64,000 bases of DNA, from NCBI RefSeq assembly GCF_001281025.1, contig NZ_CP012646.1, positions 897,001 through 961,000 of the forward strand. The letters are read 5' to 3'. The DNA comes from Streptococcus mitis. Its GTDB lineage: Bacteria; Bacillota; Bacilli; Lactobacillales; Streptococcaceae. The notes under the pieces were generated by a model, which saw only the letters and a list, made by a program, of their open reading frames with translations, was not told the origin of the DNA and searched no databases. Below, piece after piece: positions 1-8,500 of this stretch. Position numbers and translations under genes: made by a program. Every line of letters begins with the position of its first letter. Positions within the stretch are counted from its first letter, which is position 1.

Positions 1-725
1 ACAAGTAGCTCCTCAAAGTTTGGAATATTCATCAAAAGAGGATAGTATTCATCGCTAAAATGATTTGGTAAGTCGATGAAATGACCATTTTTGATGCGGT
101 AAATACTGATAGCTATCATCAATTTGTACATTCTATAAATTGAAAATCGCATTGGATAATTCGTAATCTTATAGAAGAAATCAGCAAACTCTGTTAAATC
201 CTCTTCAGGAAGGTCAGGAAAAGGCCAGTCTAGGAAATAATAGCGTTCAGAAAAGTATTGAGCATAAAAATAGCGAATATCAAATTCATTCCCATGTATC
301 TCAGTTGGAGTAAAAGATAATTCAATTTGGAATTGAGAGGATAGATTTTTTGTAATATTTCGACCTAATCGATAGAGATTAGCACTACTTGAGTGAAGAT
401 TTTCTATCGTTCGATAAATAGGCAGGCCCTCATTGAAAAACATATATTCTAGTAATTGAAAAGATTGGGAATGGGCTAGAAAATATTGATAAATATCTTC
501 TACACTAGTGTTAACATCTAAATCAATCATAATTCCGTTAACGGAAGATTGGATGTCAATATTTGGGAAAGCTGTTCGTAATTCATTTAAATCATTTTTT
601 AGGATTCGTTCTGTACATCCTAATTTTTCGGCAAGTGCATGTAACCTTATCCAATTACGATACTGAATTAAGGTTTCCATTACACGTAATTGTCTTTGGT
701 CTTTTGTGGATAAAAGGTTGCGCAT
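1..725 (-). CDS. Mga/RofA-like transcriptional regulator (partial, 3' end outside window)
   Basis: The reverse strand reads openly from an ATG at 725 to the left edge, about 241 codons, beginning MRNLLSTKDQRQLRVMETL. Residues about 25-50 (IRLHALAEKLGCTERILKND) form a helix-turn-helix of the Mga/RofA type, followed by an alpha-helical region rich in Tyr, Phe and Leu as in that family. A GGAGGA ribosome binding site lies about 10 bases upstream of the start. Mga-family proteins are DNA-binding activators of streptococcal surface-protein genes. This one diverges from the collagen-like adhesin at 943, so it is probably that gene's regulator (inference from position). The C-terminal domains are not in the window. 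Confidence 0.8.
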   Translation of the reverse strand, partial: MRNLLSTKDQRQLRVMETLIQYRNWIRLHALAEKLGCTERILKNDLNELRTAFPNIDIQSSVNGIMIDLDVNTSVEDIYQYFLAHSQSFQLLEYMFFNEGLPIYRTIENLHSSSANLYRLGRNITKNLSSQFQIELSFTPTEIHGNEFDIRYFYAQYFSERYYFLDWPFPDLPEEDLTEFADFFYKITNYPMRFSIYRMYKLMIAISIYRIKNGHFIDLPNHFSDEYYPLLMNIPNFEELL

Positions 726-942
726 TTAGGTATTTCCTCCTAAATTATATTGTATCATAATTATGATTCTTTTGTACAAAAAAACAAGAATTAAAAATAT
801 GTACATTAAATTCAAAAAAAAAAAAAAAAAAAATATGGCTCCATGGTACAAAAATCAGATATATTAATTTCATAGATAATATTGATTAATGCCTCAAATA
901 GTTGTAAATTGTAAACTATAAAATACTATCTAGGAGTTTAAA
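726..942. promoter_or_regulatory. Divergent control region with A20 tract and two TGTACA palindromes
   Basis: This intergenic region separates the Mga-like regulator from the collagen-like gene. It holds TGTACA at 773-778 (inside TTTGTACAAA) and at 800-805 (inside ATGTACAT), 27 bases apart, followed by an uninterrupted run of 20 A at 814-833. Near the adhesin start are TTGTAA (902-907), TATAAA (917-922) and TACTAT (924-929), but no well-spaced consensus promoter. That would fit an activator-dependent promoter. TAGGAG at 931-936 is the adhesin ribosome binding site. Confidence 0.55.
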
Positions 943-3900
943 ATGAAACATACACATAAGAAATCATTTGACTGGTATAGCATGCAACAACGATACTCTA
1001 TTCGTAAGTATCACTTTGGTGCGGCTAGTGTCTTGCTCGGGACAGCCTTAGTCTTGGGAACTGCTGCCAATGCGCAATCAGTACAAGCGGAGGAACAACA
1101 TCCTGAAGCAACTAATAGTGTTTCTGTTGATAAGGTAAATGAAGCTACTAAACCAGCAGAAGTTTCTACACCTAAAAAAGAAACAACTTATGCAGCTCCA
1201 ACTGTTGCGAACCCAGTAGAAACGATTCCAGCTAAATCTGGTGAAGCCAAAGCGCCAGCAGAAAAAGTTGAAGAAGTAAAAGATAAAAAAGAAGAAGTAA
1301 CGCATCAAGATGCTGTTGACAAGTCAAAATTGTTAACAGCTCTTTCGCGTGCTAAAAAATTAGAAAGCAAGTTATATACAGAAGCAAGTGCTGCTAACTT
1401 GCAAGCAAGTATCCAAGCTGGTCAAAGCTTGCTTGGGAAAGCAGATGCGACTGAATCTGAAGTATCAGCAGCAGAGTCATCTATCCAATCAGCTATTATT
1501 GGGCTAGAACTTCGTTCTAACTCTGATAAAGGAACAGTATCAGAAACACCTGTAGTGAAGAAAACTGACGTAGCAGAAGCCAAAGAAGAAGCTAAGCCAG
1601 CTGCAACAACGACTGACCGTTCAGCTGTTGATAGTAGCGTTTTAGCAACTAATGCACCTGCCAAAGTAGAAACAACTTCAGCTCCAGAATCTACTAATGA
1701 AATCTTGAAACCAGGTTTGAGCCTTTCTGATGCTCGCCAAAATCCAGCTATCCGTAAGGAAGACTTGGATAAAGGGCATAGTGGCTTTAGAGCGGCTAGC
1801 AATCCAGCCAATCCAATTGTATCAGGTTCTGGAAATACAGTTGCATTTGCAGATATTAGTCAAGGTGGTCGTAGTTATAGTTTCCGTGGTTATGGGAACT
1901 CACGTGGTGGTAATTCAATTCATTACGATGTAACAACAGTACGTCAAGGTAATAGATTGAATTTCACAATTAAATACTCTGGTCCAGGTGAATTTGTTAA
2001 TAATAACTTTATCTTGGATAAAGGGGATGGATTTGGAAATCCTTCAAATGCAACTATCACAACTCCAAGATTAAGAGAGCAATCAAAACCTATTAGCCAG
2101 GGTGCCAACTTCGTATCTCACTCAGGATACAGTATGACCTCTGCTACTTCAACAAATATGGAACAAACAATCAGATTTAGTTTGCCAATTGCTAATCCAA
2201 ATGGTGACTTGTCTGTTCGTTTGAAACCAGTTACTTTTAACGTGGACCAAGGTGGTGGTGGTGCCGCTACTAGCAATGACCCATACAGTAACTCCAACTA
2301 TTATCATAGAGCAAATCCACTCCTCTTGGATGCAAACCCTTATGGTGGTACTAATAATAAGACTGTTTCAGAAGACATTGACTTCCAAACTGTCTATCTT
2401 CCAACTAGTAAGTTACCAGAAGGTCAAACTAGATTAGTTCGTGAAGGTGAAAAAGGACAACGTCAAATTACCTATAAAGTCCATCGATTTGGTAACGAAA
2501 CACTCCAAGGATTGCCAATTAGTAATAGAGTTACTAAAGAAGCTAAGCCACGTATTATGCAAATTGGTGTGGCTAAAGAGCTAATCGATACAGTAAAACC
2601 ACGTGTTGATCAAAATAAAGTTGGTGATACAAATAACCTCACTTTCTATCTTGATAACGATGGAAACGGTGTTTATACTGAGGGCGTAGACGAACTTGTT
2701 CAAAAAATTGCTATTAAAGATGGAGCCAAGGGTGAAAAAGGGGACCAAGGTGAACGCGGTCTCACCGGAGCCCAAGGTGCTAAAGGTGAAAAAGGAGACC
2801 GAGGCGAACGCGGTCTAACTGGAGCACAAGGTGCCAAAGGTGAAAAAGGAGACCGAGGCGAACGTGGTTTAACTGGAGCCCAAGGAGCCAAAGGTGAAAA
2901 AGGGGACCAAGGTGAACGCGGTCTCACCGGAGCCAAAGGTGAAAAAGGGGACCGAGGTGAACGCGGTCTCACCGGAGCTAAAGGTGAAAAAGGAGACCGA
3001 GGCGAACGTGGTTTAACTGGAGCACAAGGAGCCAAAGGTGAAAAAGGAGATCAAGGTGAACGTGGTCTAACCGGAGCTAAAGGTGAAAAAGGGGACCAAG
3101 GTGAACGTGGTCTAACCGGAGCCAAAGGTGAAAAAGGAGATCAAGGTGAACGCGGTCTCACCGGAGCCAAAGGTGAAAAAGGCGACCAAGGTGAACGCGG
3201 TCTCACCGGAGCCAAAGGTGAAAAAGGGGACCAGGGTGAACGCGGTCTCACCGGAGCACAAGGTGCCAAAGGTGAAAAAGGAGATCAAGGCGAACGTGGT
3301 TTAACTGGAGCACAAGGTCAAGCAGGACGTGACGGTGTTACTCCAACCGTAACCGTTAAAGATAATAAAGCTGACGGTACTCACACAATCACTATTAACG
3401 ACGGTAGAGGTAATGTTACAAATACTATTGTAAGAGATGGTCTCGATGGAGCAAGCCCATTAGTTGCGACTCAACGAAATGAAGCAGATAAGACAACAAC
3501 TGTTATCTTCTATTATGATCAAAATGGAAATAATGAATTAGATGCTTCTGATAAGAAATTAAAAGAAGTCGTTATTGCAGATGGAGCCAAAGGTGAAAAA
3601 GGGGACCAAGGCGAACGTGGTCTAACCGGAGCGCAAGGTGAAAAAGGAGAACGTGGAGACCGTGGTGAAACAGGAGCAGCGGGACGTGACGGAAAAACTC
3701 CAAAAATCACAACTGCTCGTGGAGCAGACGGTCGTAGTACTGATATTACATTTACTATTCCTGGTGAAGAACCTGTAACAGTTAACATTAAAGATGGTAA
3801 AGATGGACGTACACCAACCATTGACTTAAATGCCTTAGCTGAAGCAGCAGCAAGATTAAACAATCAAAGAAGCGGAAGAGTAAGAAGAGCTTTAGCAGAC

Positions 3901-4665
3901 GCCCCATCTACAGCACCAGCAGAAAAACCAAGAGAAGGTACTCTTATTACAGCGTACTTTGATAACAATGGTAATGGTCGGTACGATGAAGGTATAGATG
4001 AATTAATTGCAAAACAACCAATTTATAATGGTACAGACGGTGCCAATGGTGCAGCAGGTGCAGCCGGACGTAATGGTGCTGAATTATTAAGTGGACCTAA
4101 AGCACCAACAGCAGATGATGGTAAAGATGGCGACACTTATATCGATGCAACTACAGGTGATGTTTATAAGAAAGAAAACGGAACTTGGGATAAGATTGGT
4201 AACATTCGTGGACCTCAAGGTCTAAAAGGTGAAGCCGGAGTTGCAGGACCACAAGGGCTACAAGGACCTAAGGGTGACCAGGGTGCTCAAGGACTTCAAG
4301 GTCGTGATGGTCAAGACGGAGCACAAGGTTTACCAGGACGCGACGGACGTGATGGCGCAGCAGGTCGTGACGGACGTGATGGACGCGACGGTAAAGACGT
4401 CTTGAACGGCAAAGTTAACCCAGAAGCAAATCAAGGTAAAGACGCGATAAATACGTTAATACAGAAACAGGCGACGTCTTCGTTAAGAATAACGGCAACT
4501 GGGAAAAAGAAGGCAACATCAAAGGCCCTAAAGGGGACAAAGGTGAACAAGGTCTTCAAGGTCGTGATGGTCAAGACGGAGCACAAGGTTTACCGGGACG
4601 CGACGGACGTGATGGCGCAGCAGGTCGTGACGGACGTGATGGACGCGACGGTAAAGACGTCTTGA
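943..4665 (+). CDS. pclA: Collagen-like protein, N-terminal ORF (1240 codons before the frameshift stop)
   Basis: The ATG follows TAGGAG by 6 bases. Residues 1-50 are a YSIRK signal peptide (QQRYSIRKYHFGAASVLLG) with cleavage expected near VQAEE. Residues about 126-190 resemble a FIVAR module. An HSGFRAAS signature then opens a beta-rich domain, followed by a G5-like segment at about 474-543. Residues about 592-796 are a collagen block of 12 GEKGDxGERGLT units. Further short collagen blocks alternate with acidic loops such as DNNGNGRYDEG. The product would be exported and is expected to trimerise through its Gly-X-Y repeats. The last 74 codons (from about 4444) are out of frame, encode no glycine repeat and end at TGA 4663-4665. 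No cysteine is present in this part. Confidence 0.8.
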   Translation: MKHTHKKSFDWYSMQQRYSIRKYHFGAASVLLGTALVLGTAANAQSVQAEEQHPEATNSVSVDKVNEATKPAEVSTPKKETTYAAPTVANPVETIPAKSGEAKAPAEKVEEVKDKKEEVTHQDAVDKSKLLTALSRAKKLESKLYTEASAANLQASIQAGQSLLGKADATESEVSAAESSIQSAIIGLELRSNSDKGTVSETPVVKKTDVAEAKEEAKPAATTTDRSAVDSSVLATNAPAKVETTSAPESTNEILKPGLSLSDARQNPAIRKEDLDKGHSGFRAASNPANPIVSGSGNTVAFADISQGGRSYSFRGYGNSRGGNSIHYDVTTVRQGNRLNFTIKYSGPGEFVNNNFILDKGDGFGNPSNATITTPRLREQSKPISQGANFVSHSGYSMTSATSTNMEQTIRFSLPIANPNGDLSVRLKPVTFNVDQGGGGAATSNDPYSNSNYYHRANPLLLDANPYGGTNNKTVSEDIDFQTVYLPTSKLPEGQTRLVREGEKGQRQITYKVHRFGNETLQGLPISNRVTKEAKPRIMQIGVAKELIDTVKPRVDQNKVGDTNNLTFYLDNDGNGVYTEGVDELVQKIAIKDGAKGEKGDQGERGLTGAQGAKGEKGDRGERGLTGAQGAKGEKGDRGERGLTGAQGAKGEKGDQGERGLTGAKGEKGDRGERGLTGAKGEKGDRGERGLTGAQGAKGEKGDQGERGLTGAKGEKGDQGERGLTGAKGEKGDQGERGLTGAKGEKGDQGERGLTGAKGEKGDQGERGLTGAQGAKGEKGDQGERGLTGAQGQAGRDGVTPTVTVKDNKADGTHTITINDGRGNVTNTIVRDGLDGASPLVATQRNEADKTTTVIFYYDQNGNNELDASDKKLKEVVIADGAKGEKGDQGERGLTGAQGEKGERGDRGETGAAGRDGKTPKITTARGADGRSTDITFTIPGEEPVTVNIKDGKDGRTPTIDLNALAEAAARLNNQRSGRVRRALADAPSTAPAEKPREGTLITAYFDNNGNGRYDEGIDELIAKQPIYNGTDGANGAAGAAGRNGAELLSGPKAPTADDGKDGDTYIDATTGDVYKKENGTWDKIGNIRGPQGLKGEAGVAGPQGLQGPKGDQGAQGLQGRDGQDGAQGLPGRDGRDGAAGRDGRDGRDGKDVLNGKVNPEANQGKDAINTLIQKQATSSLRITATGKKKATSKALKGTKVNKVFKVVMVKTEHKVYRDATDVMAQQVVTDVMDATVKTS
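2716..3330 (+). repeat. Collagen block: 12 tandem 45/54-bp units
   Basis: Twelve near-identical units encode KGEKGD(Q/R)GERGLTGA, either 15 residues or 18 with an added QGA. Synonymous changes (ggtctcaccgga versus ggtttaactgga) are shuffled between units, the sign of repeated recombination or gene conversion. KGE and KGD triplets are known to stabilise bacterial collagen triple helices in the absence of hydroxyproline. Confidence 0.9.
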
Positions 4666-5580
4666 ACGGCAAAGTTAACCCAGAAGCAAATCAAGGTAAA
4701 GACGCGATAAATACGTTAATACAGAAACAGGCGACGTCTTCGTTAAGAATAACGGCAACTGGGAAAAAGAAGGCAACATCAAAGGCCCTAAAGGAGACAA
4801 AGGTGAACAAGGTCTTCAAGGTCGTGATGGTCAAGACGGAGCACAAGGTTTACCAGGACGCGACGGACGTGATGGCGCAGCAGGTCGTAACGGACGTGAT
4901 GGACGCGACGGTAAAGACGTCTTGAACGGCAAAGTTAACCCAGAAGCAAATCAAGGTAAAGACGCGATAAATACGTTAATACAGAAACAGGCGACGTCTT
5001 CGTTAAGAATAACGGCAACTGGGAAAAAGAAGGCAACATCAAAGGCCCTAAAGGAGACAAAGGTGAACAAGGTCTTCAAGGTCGTGATGGTCAAGACGGA
5101 GCACAAGGTTTACCAGGACGCGACGGACGTGATGGCGCAGCAGGTCGTGACGGACGTGATGGACGCGACGGTAAAGACGTCTTGAACGGCAAAGTTAACC
5201 CAGAAGCAAATCAAGGTAAAGACGGCGATAAATACGTTAATACAGAAACAGGCGACGTCTTCGTTAAGAATAACGGCAACTGGGAAAAAGAAGGCAACAT
5301 CAAAGGCCCTAAAGGGGACAAAGGTGAACAAGGTCTTCAAGGTCGTGATGGTCAAGACGGAGCACAAGGTTTACCAGGACGCGACGGACGTGATGGCGCA
5401 GCAGGTCGTGACGGACGTGATGGACGCGACGGTAAAGACGTCTTGAACGGCAAAGTTAACCCAGAAGCAAATCAAGGTAAAGACGGCGATAAATACGTTA
5501 ATACAGAAACAGGCGACGTCTTCGTTAAGAATAACGGCAACTGGGAAAAAGAAGGCAACATCAAGGGACCTAAGGGTGAC
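4294..5580 (+). repeat. Tandem 260/261-bp repeats carrying the frameshift
   Basis: The CTTGAACGGC landmark recurs at 4401, 4661, 4921, 5181 and 5442. The first three spacings are 260 bp and the last is 261 bp. The collagen half of the unit (from CTTCAAGGTCGTG) recurs at 4294, 4554, 4814, 5074 and 5335. The intact unit encodes 87 residues: a collagen stretch (LQGRDGQDGAQGLPGRDG and on) plus a non-collagen hinge (LNGKVNPEANQGKDGDKYVN and on). Units differ by point changes at about 4595 and 4889 and in GGGGAC versus GGAGAC. Confidence 0.9.
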
Positions 5581-8500
5581 AAAGGTGAACGTGGAGAAGA
5601 TGGTAAGACTCCAGAAGTAACTGTAACTCCAGGTAAAGATGGCCATAGTACTGACATTACATTCACTGTTCCAGGTAAAGATCCAGTTAAAGTAAATGTT
5701 AAGGACGGAGAAAATGGTCTAAACGGTAAAACTCCAAAAGTTGATTTGCTTCGTGTCGAAGGACAAAACGGAAATCCATCTCATACAATTGTGACATTCT
5801 ATACTGATGAAAACAATGATGGTAAGTACACTCCAGGAACTGATGAACTTCTAGGTTCTGAAATGATTAAAGATGGTGCTAAAGGTGCGGACGGACGTGA
5901 TGGTAAATCATTGCTTACTGTCAAAGATGGTAAAGAAACTAAAGTTTACCAAGAAGATCCAGCACATCCAGGTCAACCATTGAACCCAGAAAAACCTCTT
6001 GCAGTTATTAAAGATGGAGTGGACGGTGTCTCTCCAACAGTAACAGCTGTTCGTAAGGATGAAGAAGGTCATAAAGGTGTAGAAATCACGGTGGATAACC
6101 ATGATGGTTCACAACCAACTACAGTCTTTGTTCAAGATGGTGCTAAGGGAGAAACTGGTGCAACCGGTCAGGATGGACAAACTCCTACAATCACTACTCA
6201 ACGTGGACAAGATGGCCAAAGCACTGTTGTAACTATCACAACACCAGGTAAAGATCCAGTAACCTTTACAGTGAAAGATGGTAAGAATGGTAAAGATGGA
6301 CGTACACCAACTATTGACTTAAATGCATTGGTGGAAGCAGTTAGAAGAGGTGCTGGATCAACTTCTAATTCACAACCTTCTGGAACATCAAGAAGTGCAA
6401 GAAGAGCGAGAAGTGTAGGAGATAATCCAGATGAGATTCAACCACCAACTCCCGGTTCAACAGGTTCACAACCAGCAACTGCAGGTTCAACAGGTTCACA
6501 ACCATCAGCTACAGGCTCAACAGCATCACAACCAACATCAACTCAACCTAAACCATCAGGTGAATATGCGGGAACCGAAATAAAAGCATATTATGATAAT
6601 AATAATAATGGTGTATTTGATGAAGGTGATGAGTTGATATCAAGTACTGTTATTCCTCCTGCTCCAAAAGGAGAGAATGGTAATGATGGTAAAGATGCTA
6701 TAAGAGGAGCTGAATTACTAAGTGGAGTTACTGCCCCAACTGCTAAGGATGGTAAAGACGGTGATACTTATATCGACGCAAATACAGGTGATGTTTACAA
6801 GAAAGAAAATGGTTCTTGGAACAAGATTGGTAATATCCGTGGACCTCAAGGAGTAGCCGGTGAAAAAGGCGACAAAGGTGAAAAAGGTGAAAAAGGTGAA
6901 AACGGAGCTAATGGAGCAGACGGTAAATCACCAGTTGTAAATGTAACGGATAATGGGGATGGAACTCACTCTATTACAGTTCGTAATCCAGATGGTTCAG
7001 AATCTACAACGAAAGTTAAAGATGGTAAAGACGGTAAAACTGCCAATATCACTACAACAGAAAATCCAGATGGAAGTCACACAATTACTGTAACAAATCC
7101 AGATGGAACAACTAAAGAAACAGTTGTTAAAAACGGTAAAGACGGTAAGACTCCAAAAGTTGAAGTAACGGATAACGGAGACGGAACTCATACTGTTAAA
7201 GTTACAGATGGAGACGGCAATGTTACCAACGCTATCATCAAAGATGGTAAAGACGGTAAAGCTGCAACAGCAACAACTACTGAAAACCCAGATGGAAGCC
7301 ACACTGTAACAATCACTAACCCAGACGGAACTAAGAATGAGTTTGTCGTTAAGAATGGACGTGACGGTGTTGATGGACGTACTCCAACCGCATCTGTTCG
7401 TGATAATGGAGACGGAAGTCATACAATCGTTATTACAAATCCAGAAGGTGTGACAACTGAAACCACAGTTCGTGATGGTAAATCACCAAAAGTGACTATA
7501 ACTGATGAACAAAATGGAACTCATAAGATCTCAGTTCTAAATGGTGATGGAACAACTACTGAAACAATCATTAAAGATGGTAAATCACCAGTAGCAACAG
7601 TTAGAGATAACCAAGACGGTACTTACACTATTCGTGTAGAAAACGGTAATGGTACTGTTTCTGAAACCACAGTTCGTGATGGTAAATCACCAACTGCTAA
7701 GGTTGTGGATAACGGAGATGGAACTCACACGATCACAGTTGTGAACTCAGACGGTACAACTACAACAACTACAGTTCGTGATGGTAAAGAACCAAAACTT
7801 GAAGTGATTGATAACAACAATGGTTCACACACTATTAAAGTGACAGGTGCTGATGGTAAAGAAACTACAACTACAATCTTTGATGGTAAATCACCAAAAG
7901 CGAACATCGTTGATAACGGAGACGGAACTCATACATTAACAATCGTAGATTCTGATGGCCGTGAATACAAATCTATTATCAAAGATGGTAAAGACGGCAA
8001 AGATGGCGTTTCACCAACTGTAACTGTTAAAAATAATAACGATGGAACTCACGTTGTTACAATTACTAACCCAGATGGAAGCAAAACAGAAATGGTGATT
8101 AAAGACGGTAAAGATGGTAAATCACCAAAAGTTTCTGTTGAAGATAATGGTGATGGTAGTCATACAATCACAATCATCAATTCTGACGGCACTGTGACAA
8201 AAACAGTTGTTAAAGACGGTAAAGATGGTCGCGATGGACGTGATGGCAAAGATGGTAAGGACGGCAAAGATGGTAAATGTGGATGCCAAGACAGAACGGT
8301 AACACCATCAAATGACAAACCAGTTCCTCCAACACGTAATGTGCCAGAAGGACCAACGTTTGCAATGCCAGAACCACCAGTTCATGAATTGCCAGAATTC
8401 AACGGTGGTGTTCCAGGAATGCCAGAAGTTCATGAATTGCCAGAATTCAACGGTGGTGTTCCAGGTATGCCTGAAGTTACTGAAGTACCAGAATTAGATA

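Noticed and set aside
563..760. Forward ORF of 65 codons at the left edge
   Set aside because: It lies antisense inside the Mga-like regulator and its divergent promoter, with no ribosome binding site.
2700..3035. Reverse-strand ORF of 111 codons rich in Pro, Arg and Ser
   Set aside because: It is the complement of the collagen repeats; period-3 glycine codons keep the reverse frame open. There is no ribosome binding site.
2716..3330. Possible CRISPR array because of short tandem repeats
   Set aside because: Repeats are contiguous 45/54-bp coding units without unique spacers, and no cas gene is present.
4401..5185. Programmed ribosomal frameshifting to bypass the lesions
   Set aside because: No slippery heptamer with downstream structure is visible, and three successive shifts would be needed.
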